A stretch of DNA of 64,000 bases from positions 19,845,605 through 19,909,604 of the forward strand of contig OX578278.1 in the NCBI GenBank assembly GCA_951217055.1, given 5' to 3'. This DNA is from Gerris lacustris (lineage: Eukaryota > Arthropoda > Insecta > Hemiptera > Gerridae). Every line of letters starts with the position of its first letter. The first letter of the stretch is position 1. The notes under the pieces are model-generated. The model was not told the origin of the DNA. It worked only from the letters and a program-made list of their open reading frames with translations, and did no database searches. Of the stretch, positions 9,963 through 21,745 are shown piece by piece. The translations under genes were made by a program, and so were the position numbers.

Positions 9963-10679
9963 GTAGAGAACAAATTATTTAATTTGCTTCTATTCAGTTT
10001 CATTCTCTAATAAATGTTTTCCAAAATCATGGTTAAAATAATTTAAATTTATATAATTAGCTATATATTTTTACAAATTGAATTGATCTGTTAAAGACTT
10101 TACTTAAATAAAGAAAAACTATATTTAAAAATGTTATTTACAAACTGAATTATAGTTTACAAATTTAAGGGAAACAGAAAATTAGTAAACCAACCATGAT
10201 ATTTATATGTTTCTCTATTTTCCATTTCTTTACTCGCTAAAGCTGTCACAACTACTTTAAAACTATTTTAGAGGTAAAGTCACGCCCTGCATTCATAAAC
10301 ACAAAAGTGTGAGAGAGAGAAAAAAACTTTAAACAACTAAGGGCGAAAAAAATCGGGAAATTTGTATCGCATTTTCACCCCCTTGGTAATATAAAAAGAG
10401 GGAAAAAGACCACGTTTGCACTTAAAATAAAGGGTGTGGGTAGGTAAAAAAAAATCCATATTTATGGAATCTTTGCTAAGGAGAAAACCGAGGTACTGTA
10501 ACTTGTTTTTCTTTTTCTTAAAAAATAATAATAATTTGTATTCGTCTCACGTTCAAGAATATTTTCTTGGTTCTTTTTCTGTTACTTCTCTCTTGCCCCA
10601 AAGATATCTTGGTCTGTATTAAAAAAAAAATACAATGATAAGAATAAAAAAAAAATCAGTACGACAAACTTGAACAAAA
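9963..10679. other. no gene recognised
   Basis: AT-rich non-coding sequence with short A runs and a GAGAGAGA tract near 10312. No conserved coding block or RNA gene is visible. Confidence 0.5.
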
Positions 10680-11700
10680 TTTCCCAATGTAGATAGTAAG
10701 ACTGCATTTAAATTTAATAATATCTAATTTAATCAATTTTTTTAAGGTGTTCAACAGGTGGTTGTTTAGTTCTTTTGTTGTTTCGATTGTTAAGCTGAAT
10801 CAGATTTATTTTCATAATTATCTATGGAACTAGATTTGTATTGAAATGGACATGATTTTAGAATTTCTTTAATCAAAATCGTCGGAACCGTATTTGAGAA
10901 ACATTTTCTTTCAGATTACTATCCTTTCTCATATTTTTTAGGTTCACTCAGTACAAAAACCAAAAAAGTGGTTTTTAAAAAATGTCTGGCTGTTATCTGC
11001 TGTCTGTGTAGATACGAGGAACCAGGAGCCTAAACTATAACTGGCCCGATTTTGACGAAATTTTGCATATATGTATATGTAAATTTGCATATATCATAAA
11101 AATCATACCCCGAGACGAAATCGAGAAATTATTTTTACCTCCAATTTTGGGGCGCTACCCCCAAAAACTCTGAAAAAATGAAAAATAAAATTCTCGAAAT
11201 GGTTCCAAGAATTTTAATTAAAAAATTCTAAAATGTAGTCCATTTAAATGCGAATCTAACGATATGAATAGTTTTCCCGCGAAAAATCTAGCTCCTGAGA
11301 AAATAGCTTTAATCGCTGACGAAGAGAGGCCTTCTTCGATTCCCCACCGAGGAGAAGTTACTTTAACGATAAATTGTTATTTTATTAATAAGTTTTTATA
11401 AAATGTTCAATAATATGTAATTAAATGTAACTGCGAAAACCCGAAAACTAATAAATGGAAAACACTGGGCTAAGTAGTTATGAACTCGTATACGAGAAAG
11501 TTTGTCTGAGTTGTCTCGGACAGATTTTTGTTCTTTTATGAGCGGAAGTGAAGGGGAAGGAGGCAGCACCTTTCTATAATTTCTTCAATTTCTCTAATTC
11601 AATATAGGGTAATTATGATTTTATTTTGCTCCTAAATGCAAAATTGTACCAAAATCAACCCAGTAGTTTAGGCCACAGAGCGTGTCATAAACTACTGGAT
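10680..11700. repeat. family B repeat material, rearranged
   Basis: Shares blocks with the copies at 27605, 48645, 50440 and 62590: AATTTAATAATATCTAATT, GCCTAAACTA...GGCCCGATTTTGACGAAATTTTG (10995-11075), GGGGCGCTACCCCC and GTCCATTTAAATGCGAATCT. A second portion at 11460-11700 contains CCCAGTAGTTTAGGC. Orientation changes within the segment, so it holds more than one fragment. Confidence 0.65.
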
Positions 11701-12423
11701 CTAACATTAATTATTATGATAAATAAATAATAATCAATATTTCATCTTGGTATTATTATTCATTCCATAATTGTAAAGCTAAAATTGGGATGGAACCGAC
11801 TCCTCGTTTGTGACAGGAGTGCTCGATGTCAAACCTTAAGAGTCATTCTGAGGAAATGAGTGGTAATGGGGAGAAGAGATGGTCCTGCACCTGACAGTAA
11901 ATAGAATGATTGACAGCAACGATTGACAGTATTGTCACCGACCCGATTTCATTTCAATTTCTTATCTAGAGCTAAACATGTCTGAGGAACTCAAGGCACT
12001 AAAGTACCTGTCGGAAAAATAGAGCAATAAAGATTATGAGACATCTTGCACTATTCATTTATAGGTTCAAGAATTAAATATAAGCAATAATTCTTTAGGA
12101 AATAAATCCTAAGCCTGGGATCGAAAAGCGAAAACTTTTGGTATTCATTGATTACCCACCAAAAATAACTTTGATGTAAAGTGATATTACCACCTTTGTG
12201 AACAGAAATATGATGTTCCTTTGTCCCAAAGTTTCTTTGGACTACACATCCCTTTATCTAATTTGTTATTTCGATAAAAAATTATTTATAAGTGGTAATA
12301 AATATAGGGTGGGTAACCAAGTAAATTAGTATCCAACTTTTTACAACGAATGTTGTTTTTCCGAGCTTTTGTAATACGTAATTATAGTGCACTATTTTGT
12401 ACTCGTAACTACAGAACAGAGAG
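11701..12423. other. no gene recognised; one satellite remnant
   Basis: Mostly unassigned AT-rich DNA. At 12208-12262 TATGATGTTCCTTTGTCCCAA and ACATCCCTTTATCTAAT are a degenerate half-monomer of the satellite in the 4.5-6.1 kb element, now isolated from any TIR. Confidence 0.5.
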
Positions 12424-12461
12424 CAAAAGTTGAGTTTTTTATTATAAACCAAAAATAACCT

Positions 12462-12946
12462 GCTTTTTGCAGTGGTTGGGTCCATTAAGGAAATAAAAAC
12501 TCACTTTTGCAATATTTCGACCCCTCCTTGGGTCATTCTCAAGCTGATTGACTAGAAGTTATCCTACATTATATTAGTTATTTTTAGAATAATATTAATT
12601 GAATCTTTTTTTTTCTTTGGGAGTATAATGAATTGTTGTAATGATAGCAGAAGGAAGGCAATTTTAAGTGTTTTTTAAAATATATTTTAGAAGTTAAGCT
12701 CATTAAAAAGTGCACATATATCATAAGTGAAATGACTATTACCTGACTTCAGAAGAAGTGACGAGAATCGCAAAGATTCAATTAATATTATTCTGAAAAT
12801 AACTAATATAATGTAGGATAACTTCTAGTCAATCAGCTTGAGAATGACCAAAGGAGGGGTCGAAGTATTGCAAAAGTGAGTTTTTATTTCCTTAATAAAC
12901 CCAACCACTGCAGAATTAAATGCTACAAGGAACAATTTCTAATTTA
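12462..12946. mobile_element. long-hairpin element with 12-bp target duplication
   Basis: Inverted arms of about 145 bp (12464-12608 and 12772-12916), outermost CTGCAGTGGTTGGG / CCCAACCACTGCAG. Flanks are CAAAAATAACCT (12450-12461) and CAAAAATAATCT (12947-12958), one mismatch in 12. The family D copy at 14370-14400 reads straight through with a single such block, giving the empty site. Each arm carries CTTGAGAATGACC...GGGGTCGAA. Without a protein frame it must depend on another element's machinery. Confidence 0.82.
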
Positions 12947-13077
12947 CAAAAATAATCTTTACCGATGCTCATCATAAGTGAACTTATAAGTGGCTCATTG
13001 GGGTCATTATTTATGAACTTATTTTAAATTATTTTATTAATAGCAAGAAGAAAACGAACAAAACTTCATTTTAACTC

Positions 13078-13259
13078 AATTTTTACAAATTATTGATAGT
13101 ATTCATACTAAGGAACGTTTAAATTTTAATTTAAATCAAATTATAATTACTATTTATAAAGGGAGACAGACAGAGAAATATAGACTTCAGCGCCGGGACT
13201 CGAACCACGGATCTCCCCCTCATATCCAGTGTGCGGGAGGTCTAATAACTTTTTTTTAA
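13078..13259 (-). repeat. tRNA-derived SINE copy
   Basis: Read on the minus strand it has a tRNA-like head with a good B box (GTGGTTCGAGTCC) near 13195-13207, then AGTCTATATTTCTCTGTCTG and an AT-rich body. It interrupts family D next to TTTTAACT, which appears at both edges (about 13070-13077 and 13253-13260), a probable short target duplication. The A box is eroded. Relatives are at 28281-28430 and in the array from 63223. Confidence 0.72.
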
Positions 13260-13345
13260 CTGTATTTCTCAACAGTAATCCATATTTACGATAGTAGAAA
13301 TATAAATAATTAATATGAAAATACCATTTTAAAAAGCTAGTCTTA

Positions 13346-13530
13346 TTTTTAACATTTTTTTTTTGTTTCTGTATTCTTCATCTAAATTGTTTTCATGTGC
13401 AAAATTTGGGGAAGATTGGAAGACGGGAAGTGGTTCAAAATTGGGGTAATAGGTGTGCGATGAAACTTACAAAGCAAAGTAATATAAGACCATTTTGTTT
13501 TTTTTGGTTTCTGTATTGTTCAGGCCACTG
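13346..13530 (+). repeat. family D repeat unit
   Basis: Contains GTTTCTGTATTCTTCATCT, GTGCAAAATTTGGGGAAG, GACGGGAAGTGGTTCAAAA and GGTGTGCGATGAAACTTAC, the D core also found at 14215 and three times at 24142-24580. Confidence 0.85.
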
Positions 13531-14214
13531 AACAAGTTTTATGTTACTATAATGTATATAATCAGATAGGCTATCTAGAGCTTCGTCGAACCCGCAACGC
13601 TTCCACCAGTTTCATCTGGTTCTGCCACCTACAGCCCTAAAATGTGGGGGCTATTCTCGAGTAAGTCATTTAGAACAGTGTCATACTGCCAAACCTGTCG
13701 ACGCCGTTAAATGAACAGGCTAAGAAGAACACTTTTGCACATGATTATTAGACGCTACAAGTGAAAGTTTTCACACTACAATTATTTCAATTATACAATA
13801 ACTTTGGATATCCAAAACTTTATTATATTAATCTCATCAGTTATTATCACATTATCATTAATTATTACGCAGTGCTAGTGAACGAGACAGTTCACTAGCA
13901 TCACACTTCACCTCTCTCTTACACACACAAACACCTGACTACATTCATCACATTTCACCCGTTCATCATAGTTAGGAATTATTATTATTATATCTCATCC
14001 ATTTATCTATGTAAGTTGTTATTTATCTCTATTCATTATATATTATATCTTCATCGTATATCACCACCTTGTATACTTATTTATTTTACTATGTTTTTAA
14101 TACCCTATCTAACCACCCTAATACAGTCTGCTGTATATCAATACAGTCCACTTAATAACTCTATAGACGTGGCAACGGAATCAGGCGCAAGTCCTCCCGT
14201 ACCGAACATGTATT
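13531..14214. other. no gene recognised
   Basis: Unassigned non-coding DNA, somewhat more GC-rich at 13570-13740. A short plus frame at 14016-14225 is low complexity and not convincing. Confidence 0.45.
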
Positions 14215-14550
14215 CTTCATCTTAATTGTTTCCATGTGCACAATTTGGGGAAGATTGAAAGACGGGAAGTTGTTCAAAATTGGGGTAACGGAAATGTGCG
14301 ATGAAACTTACAAAGCAAAGTAATATAAGACCAGTAAAAAAAACAACAACAATGTCTGAGTTTTTGTTGATAAACCGAAAATAACCTTTACAAATGCTCA
14401 TCATAAGTGAACTGGGCACATTATGGTCATTATTTATGAACTAATTTTAAATTATTTTATTAATAGCAGGAAAAAACGAACAAACATGTTTGTTTCAACT
14501 GTATTTCCCAACAGTAATCCATAATAACGATTATTGAAATATAAAAAAAC
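14215..14550 (+). repeat. family D repeat copy
   Basis: Core as at 13346 followed by the downstream part (AAACCGAAAATAACCTTTAC, TGCTCATCATAAGTGAAC, AACAGTAATCCATAA). It serves as the empty-site reference for the two insertions in the 12.4-13.3 kb copy. Confidence 0.82.
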
Positions 14551-14945
14551 AACGAAACGTTAAGGAAATCTAGCTCGTGAAACGTGATTTTTACCAGTAA
14601 ACCCCGGCATTCCAGTTTTAGAAAATACCCGAAGGAAGGAAAATCTCGAATAAAAGCATTAAATTTTATATCGATAGAATTCTGACTCGTCTTATTTTAT
14701 TACTTATTTTTATGTTATCTAACCAGGATAATGTTTTTAAAATCCCCAGGACAGAACAAGAAAATCGTTTTTGTTTTATTTTATTAAAGTGTGTTCACGA
14801 CAAGCGAAGTAATATTATATTTAGGAATTTCATTTTATTTTTTTTTATCTCAAAGATATCTTATATTTTATACAAAAAAATGAGATATCAGTAAGACATA
14901 ATTCATTGGTAGACATTACGTTTTCAAAGAATGTATAATATGTAA

Positions 14946-15218
14946 TCTTCAAAATACATATATATCCTTCAAAATACAAATGTATCCTTCAAAATACATA
15001 CGTATCCTTCAAAATGCAAATGTATCCTTTAAATACATATGTATCCTTCAAAATACAAATGTACCCTTCAAAGTACATATGTATCCTTCAAATATATATG
15101 TATCCTACAAAATACAAATGAATCCTTCAAAATGCAAATGTACCCTTCAAAGTACCTATGTATCCTTCAAATACATTTGTATCCTTCAAAATACAAATGA
15201 ATCCTTAAAAAATACATG
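14946..15218 (+). repeat. ~20-bp minisatellite
   Basis: About thirteen units of TGTATCCTTCAAAATACATA with alternating ACATA/ACAAA ends and a few 18-19-bp units. The array happens to lack stops in one frame (14980-15234), but the repeated peptide is a by-product of the repeat and not evidence for a gene. Confidence 0.93.
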
Positions 15219-15239
15219 TGTAATTAACACGTAGTGCTC

Positions 15240-16110
15240 TATCAATACGTAATGTCTATGAAGGAAAATTTTAGTTCTAAAATTGCATGTTGACTTATTA
15301 ATATTTAAATTTGACGATTTAAGTAAGAATTTGGGAAATTCATTTGAATTTTTGAATCAGCAATTCTCAATAATAATTGTAGCTGTAATATTTTACCAAC
15401 TTACCAATTACACTAATTTTCAAAACAGCGCTATATTACAAAGCAAACTAAAATATGTATTACGATGGTTGTTTATAGTTGTAAACTTTAGTAACTAGAA
15501 CAAAGACAAAACTAGCATATTAAAAGCTCTTCAGTAGAGATTACGAATGAAAGAAAGATTCATTATTTACGATGCTCTCTACCAAATTACTTTATATCAA
15601 AGAGGATCTAAAGACACGAATTACCGCATTCTAAAGTTAAACGGTAATACCTACTTTAAATTTTTGAAATTTTGAAGTTATCCTCTCATTTCCTGTTTGT
15701 TTTTTCAGGGTTTCGTTGGTGAAACCAAAAAATAAAACTTTATAGTTTCATTTCTGTGTCAGTCTTTCATTCTATACGGTCCCAAGAACTTTTTTGAATC
15801 AAAAGAAATAAAAACATGAAACTTTGCATTATTAATGATCTTTTTCATGTGTGCGCTTCAAACATGAAAAAAATAAAGCGGACTCAAACTTATCGGCTGT
15901 TCAAATCCAAAATGGTTGATGATTCATGTCAAAAAAAAAAAAAAATGTTGAGTAGATATCAAATAAAATTAATGAGTAGATTAAAAGATATAATATTTAG
16001 ATTAGCAATTTGATTTGCAACGCTATTTTGTTAAAAAACATCAAAATGTTGTGTCCCCTCCCCTTAAACTACATTTCTGGTTTTACTAAAAAAAAAAATA
16101 AAAAAATATT
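15240..16110. other. no gene recognised; fragment of another repeat
   Basis: At 15706-15785 the piece CAGGGTTTCGTTGGTGAAACC followed by a T/A-rich part and TTTCATTTCTGTGTCAGTC is the reverse complement of the end of the repeat at about 51585-51652. The rest is unassigned AT-rich DNA. Confidence 0.5.
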
Positions 16111-16680
16111 CAGCCAATTAGTTTGGCACACAGCTTCTTCACGTCCTATTTCGTAAAATTTAATGTTATGCTTTTAAAATGTATTATTATTCAATTTAGT
16201 TAATTTTTCCCCGTTTTCTTAAATCTGTCAAAATTGTTTTGATTTTTTACTTGAATTAAAGTATCAATTTAGCAAAATGTAATGAGCGCAGATAGTTGAA
16301 ATTAATCTGGGACTATCTGCGGGCTACTTTCGACGAATCAATAAAATTTCATAAAAATCAGATAAGTAATTTTAAAGATATAGGTGTAAATAAATATATG
16401 TTTGTGCACATGTGTAAGATAAGGAAATGGGCGTAGAAAGTTTAAACTTATATGGGACCAACAATGGGCTAATTGTGACGTAACATCTAAGTTTTATTAA
16501 AATCGGACGACAATTTCACTAAAAAAGTCAGACCGACAGCCAGATACGGAAGCAAAAAAGTTCCCTGATGTCTGAAACGGATTTCTGTCTTGGAATTTTT
16601 GAAATCGGAGGCATAAAATATTTTCGCTGTTCAGAACGATCACATAGCTTCCGTTACCTTCGGTAAGCTCGGAAGCAAAA
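16111..16680 (+). repeat. family A dispersed repeat, full length
   Basis: Head CAGCCAATTAGTTTGGCAC, middle with GTAATGAGCGCAGA, GGGCTACTTTCGACGAA and TATATGGGACCAACAATGGGC, then GACAGCCAGATACGG and the conserved tail ending CTCGGAAGCAAAA. No open frame. Confidence 0.88.
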
Positions 16681-18185
16681 TTAAGTTTGTGCGAGCATGA
16701 AGGAGGGGAAGGCAATATGCGTTGAAGGTTAAAATTAATATGGGACCAAAAGTGGAATAATGACGACACCCTCAAAATATAAAATCAGAAGAAAGAAGCT
16801 CAATAGATAAAGCAGAATATCTCAAGTAATGTACGGTGATAATTCAAGGAAGTAAAAATAAAAAACAGTGAACGTACATACGGTTAAATCTATCATATTC
16901 TAAAAAAGCATTTTGTCTTCACTTTTCTTTTGAACGTAAACACTGGTTGAAAGAATGTGAGTAGGAAGAAGTAACTCAGGATTCAGGATAATTTTATCTT
17001 GACCCTTGGATGGTTGGTAGGAAACCAAGGACCATTAGAGACCAACTGTATCGAATCCCGACCTCCTCTGTCTTTCCTTTACCGCTTCTTCGACTCTTGA
17101 AAAGAATCTTCTTCCTTATTCCTATTCTTACTTCAAAGATAGTTTTTCGAAAATGTACAAGGACATATGTCATATGATAAAGCTGAGAGAGAGAAAATCC
17201 CGCTACCTTATGCGGTAAGTACGTGATCAAATGGTCTTCGTATCTTGTATATATTCACAGAGAAGGGATATAGATCCTTCACCTCTTCTATACACTCATA
17301 GATTCCATTATTTTCCTTGCATCTATCTATGTATAACCATCCGTTACATCGTCTCCCAGTATCCATACTTTTTCGCTCAACCATTATTATCCTACAAGAA
17401 AACCTTTTATTAAACTAAAGAACCCGAATTCAACTTCTTTACAAGAATAAAAAGAGATCCGTTTTTATTTTCTCTTCAATGCAACAAATATAAAATATAT
17501 TAACAATTGCATTTTACAATAATAATAACGACGGATGCAATTGTAAAAAAATAAAAATAAATTTGAAGACGCTACAGATATGAACTAAAGGATGCAATTT
17601 AGAATCAACAGTTCAACTATTAAACTATTGTATTTTTCAACAATCAGAATCCAACAATGTATTGCACTGAATAATAAACTGGTTTTGCAAAAATAATCTT
17701 GCTTATTGTATAAATTTACTTGTAATTTATTTAACTTCCCGACATATTATAAGTTCTGTTTCTTCAGTTGCACCCTTGCAAAATAAACAATGGTTTCATC
17801 AAAAAAATATCTCTCGGTATCTTTAACATACTACCTGCGGATCCGAACCAAACACTAGTTTAATGTTTCATATCTCGACACTAAAATAAAATAGTATGCC
17901 AATTTGTGCTGTACAAACCTCCTTCTCGTCTTATAATGGGACAAATCGTTACAATTTGGATCTATTTTCTATTCCCAGTGGGGGTCACAATTCACAATTC
18001 ACTCAGCAATACTACATTTTCGAAGAGAATCAAAAACCCTTCGAAAAAAATCGGGTGAGTACTTAAAGATATAATTGATGTCAGTTAATAATATTTTTTA
18101 TGTTAAATATAACTCATTGGAATATCCGAATATTAGGCCCTTTCAATTGTCAATCAGTTTATTACGTCAGTCCAAATACTAACAA
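16681..18185. other. no gene recognised
   Basis: Unassigned non-coding sequence. Short frames at 16994-17230 and 17231-17413 show no domain, no flanking splice pattern and simple AT-driven composition. Confidence 0.45.
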
Positions 18186-18772
18186 TTTTGCTTCCGAGTT
18201 CACCGAAGGTAACGGAAGCTATGTGATCGTTCTGAAGAACGAAATCTCCGATTTTAAAAATTCCAAGACAGAAATCCGTTTCAGACATCAGGGAACATTT
18301 TTTGATTCCGTGTCTGTTTGTCAGTCTGTCGCTCAATTTTTACGAACCAACATTATATTAAAAACTACACGTCCGATATTAATGAAATTTGGATGGAAGG
18401 TCATAATTAGCTCATTGTTGGTCCCATATAAGTTTCAACTTTCTGCGCTTATTTGTTTCTCTTCCACATGTGCACAAACATACATTTATTTACACCTATA
18501 GCTTCAAAAGTACTTATCTGATTTGTATGAAACTTTTATAGTTTATCGAAAATATTCCGCTGAAAGCCACAGAATAATTTGACCTTTGCTAAATTGGTAC
18601 TTTAATTTATGTAAAAAATCCAAACAATTTTGACAGATTAAAAAAAGAGGGGACACAATTAAATTTTTGGGACACAATTAAAAAATTTGACAATATGGCT
18701 TTTAAAATTGTAAAATCAATAAAGTACGTGATAGGATGCGAGGAAACTATGTGCCACTCCAATTGGCAGTCT
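18186..18772 (-). repeat. family A dispersed repeat, inverted full-length copy
   Basis: Starts TTTTGCTTCCGAGTTCACCGAAGG (the inverted tail hairpin) and ends ACTCCAATTGGCAGTC, the inverted head. It lies opposite to the copies at 8.1 and 16.1 kb. A short frame on it is chance. Confidence 0.88.
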
Positions 18773-18899
18773 ATTTTCATACGCAACATTAAAAAAAAAA
18801 CTCAGTTCTAATTTATTTACAAATCACGTCATATAGGAAAAATCTATTTTGAAAGAGAATTCTGAATAGACTATATTTAAATTCGGTATAAGAGAAATA

Positions 18900-19662
18900 A
18901 GGCAGACATGCCTACCTTATAAAGCATGTATAGGTTTACATATTTGCCTTATACCCAATCCATACATATTATGATGTCAACTTAATAGAATCCATAATCT
19001 TTATTCCTTACACACGAAATATAAATGATAATGCCAACATTCTCTTATTATTAAATTACATCCGACATGCCAGCCTTATAAATCATACAGGTCTACATGC
19101 TTACCTTACATAATCCATACATATATCATATCTACTCTATAAGATCTATAATCACTATTTTTTACACACGAAATATACATGTTAATACCAACGTTAACTT
19201 GTTATTAAATTATATCCGACATGCCAGCCTTATAAAGCATGCAGGTCTACATGTTTACCTTACCTAATCCATACATATTATATCATATCAACTCTATAAG
19301 ATCTATAATCACTATTCTGTACACACGAAATATAAATGTTAATACCAACATTCACTTGTTATTAAATAACATCCGACATGCCAGCCTTATAAAGCATGGA
19401 GGTCTACATGTTTACCTTACCAAATCCATATATATCATATCAACTCTATAAGATCTGTAATCACTATTCTTTACACACGAAATATACATGTTAATACCAA
19501 CATTAACTTATTATTAAATTACATCCGACATGCCAGCCTTATAAAGCGTGCAGTTTACCTTACCTAATCCATACACTACACATGTGATGTCAACTTTATA
19601 GAATCTATAACAATTCTTTACACACGAAATATATATGTTAATACCAACATTTTTAAGAAAAA
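18900..19662 (+). repeat. ~155-bp satellite, five units
   Basis: Units start near 18904, 19064, 19218, 19374 and 19526 with CCGACATGCCAGCCTTATAAAGC, then CTACATGTTTACCTTACC, TCAACTCTATAAGATCTATA and CACACGAAATATA. The first unit is the most diverged, as usual at an array edge. It is unrelated to the 184-bp satellite. Confidence 0.93.
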
Positions 19663-20676
19663 ATATCTTCTTTTTGTGTTAATGTCTAATTAGGAAGGAT
19701 AATGATTATATAATTTTAATACGTAGTTCAACACATCGTTCGATTATTATAGGATGGGGGTCGCGACCACTTTTCTCATCTAATCTATGTGATCATCAGT
19801 GTCAAATATGTCTCACCTACCTGGCATTCGAACTCACTCTATTTGTCGGTGTTTAGATCGATATTACATGCACTTGGATGCTACTTGATTTGTGTTGTAA
19901 GAAAAAAAAATCCCTTTTAATATTTGATAATAAAGCAATAAAATGACTAGTAATGAACAGACAATATAGCTATATTTACGTTAATATTGTTCAGCATTAT
20001 GAGTTTAAAAGTAATTTTAACTTTAGATTGTAAATTTTAAATATATTAGGGTTAATTTAACAACGACTACCATTTAAGCTGACATTAAAGTAAATTCGTA
20101 ATGGTTTCAACTATTATTGGTGTAGATATAGATTAAGTTAAAACACATTTAAGAGGAGGGAGGTGCGGTTTCACTAATTTCCAGGGTAATGTCTCAGCAA
20201 TTAGCACAGTATCAAAGTTATATCAGAACAAGTAAATTTCATTTAGAAGTGTTAAACTTAATAACCATATCATCATCAAGGGAAGGCAAGAGTCTAAACT
20301 AGAAGGGTTCTATTCCGTTCTGTTCCGTCAGATAACACATTTAATGCATATTAGTCTACATTTTCGAAAGCTTAATAATAGCTAAACGTTAAACTTTGAA
20401 GTAATAAACTTAGTAAATTTATTTATTGTGTGATATTTTCACTCCAAATTAAGTTTTATTCGATAAGATATATTGTTAGAGTATATTCCACAAAAACTAA
20501 CTTGGTAGAAACCATGTACTTAATGGCCAAGTTCCTGGTGTTCCAGTGGTGACATTATCTCAAAAGTTCCCAAACTTTCGTACCCAGTGTTATGAGCATA
20601 TTCAGGGAACTCGTGCTGTTCTAAGAAACTGAGTTAAAAATTCAGTAACGTGTTAGCTAAGTTAAATGTAAGTATC
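19663..20676. other. no gene recognised
   Basis: AT-rich unassigned DNA between the satellite and the Harbinger element. The stretch 19740-19870 is slightly GC-richer (GGGGGTCGCGACCACTTTTC) but has no coding signature. Confidence 0.45.
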
Positions 20677-20679
20677 TTA

Positions 20680-21341
20680 GGGTAGTGACACACTTCGCCT
20701 CCCGGGTAGCGCCACCCGGGTGGCGCTACCCGGTCAGCAATGAGAATAGAATGCAACCTGCCACACGAGGTGGCGCCACCCGCCGGGTGGCACTACCCGG
20801 TCGACCGTCCCAGGGTCTAGCCGCCACCTTCAGGTGGCGCCACCCGGTCAGCCCGTTGTTTTCAATTGAGCATGTCAGACGGTGCCACCCAAGTCCCTGC
20901 CACTCAGCCCCCATTCCTTCAATTAAATATAGGGGAAATCAAACCAGGGGTTGACTGCATCCCTCATATAAGTGTCTTTAATGGTTAAACTGTTGTTTAA
21001 TATTCTAAGCAATTCGTTGCAAGTTCCATGCGACATTCGGCAAAAGATTTAAAATTTGAAAAATTGTTACTGTCCTCTTTGATACGGGGGTACACTGTAT
21101 GAAACAAACTAGTATGTTTTTGTCTGAGATTATTGGATGAACCCAAAAAAGCGTTTTTCCCCCTTCTTCTTTCACGAAAATAATGATAAGCAAGCACAGC
21201 TATCTCCTCTGGGTCCATTTCTCGAGTGGTCGAAAAAAGTAAAAACTCGGGTGGAGCAAGACAGGTGGTGGAAGCAAGTGGCATCAACCAGGTGGTGCCA
21301 CCCGGGTGGCGCTACCCGGGTGGCGAAGTGTGTCACTAGCC
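20680..21341 (-). mobile_element. PIF/Harbinger DNA transposon, deleted copy
   Basis: A 662-bp element with TIRs GGGTAGTGACACACTTCGCC (left) and the inverse of GGCTAGTGACACACTTCGCC (right), flanked on both sides by TTA (20677-20679, 21342-21344). A 3-bp TTA/TAA duplication with GG/CC ends is the Harbinger hallmark. Subterminal DNA is strikingly GC-rich and carries repeated GGGTGGCGCTACCC-type inverted motifs, against very AT-rich surroundings. The interior keeps the transposase N-terminus (see next entry) and lacks the DDE core. Confidence 0.88.
20997..21218 (-). pseudogene. Harbinger transposase N-terminal fragment
   Basis: MDPEEIAVLAYHYFRERRRG opens at 21218 on the minus strand. WVHPII lies in an adjacent frame near 21150, and LFHTVYPRIKEDSNNFSNF resumes in the first frame. 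The order Arg-rich block, WVHPI, LF-TLYPELR-D--FF matches the N-terminal part of HARBI1-like DDE nucleases. Small frameshifts separate the parts, and the YFRMS block, DDE catalytic domain and MADF partner gene are missing. It is a dead remnant whose identity is nevertheless clear, and it agrees independently with the TTA duplication and TIRs. Confidence 0.8.
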
Positions 21342-21531
21342 TTACACACAACGAATGGTGGTAAGTGGTCACCACCGGAACATTTAGAACTTGGTCATTG
21401 AGTTGGTTCCATATAGGTTAGTTTTTGTAGACCATACACTAAGTAAATAAAAATCAAAGAAAAATGTTAACGTTAGTTACTTCCGGTAAATAAAACTTAA
21501 AAAAAAACAATGTTGATTAGTTTATAAAAAT

Positions 21532-21745
21532 AGACTGTGACTATTAGTGTGGCACATAGCTTCGTCACATCTTATCACGTACTTTATTGATTTTATGCTT
21601 TTACAAGCCATTATTGTCTAATTTATTTAATTGTTTTCCCCGTTTTTTTTAATATGTCAAAATTGATAAATTTTTTCACTTGAAATAAAGTATCAATTAA
21701 GTAAAAGTTAAAGAGCGCAGACGATTGAAATTAATTTGGTGCTAC
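21532..21745 (+). repeat. family A head fragment
   Basis: Starts AGACTGTGACTATTAGTGTGG and carries CATAGCTTCGTCACATC and AAAGAGCGCAGACGATTG; the tail is absent. Confidence 0.78.

Larger units (their letters stand above)
12424..13345 (+). repeat. family D repeat copy interrupted twice
   Basis: Pieces at 12424-12461, 12959-13077 and 13260-13345 align in order to the less disturbed copy at 14340-14550 (TTTATAAACCAAAAATAAC, GATGCTCATCATAAGTGAAC, TTATTAATAGCA, AACTGTATTTCTCAACAGTAATCC). The gaps are the hairpin element at 12462-12946 and the SINE at 13078-13259. Confidence 0.8.

Noticed and set aside
14980..15234. 84-codon frame encoding a repetitive peptide
   Set aside because: It is the translation of a ~20-bp minisatellite; units of 18-20 bp keep shifting frame and there is no start or splice context.
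20685..20954. GC-rich frames in both strands, Arg/Pro rich
   Set aside because: Explained by the subterminal inverted repeats of the Harbinger element.
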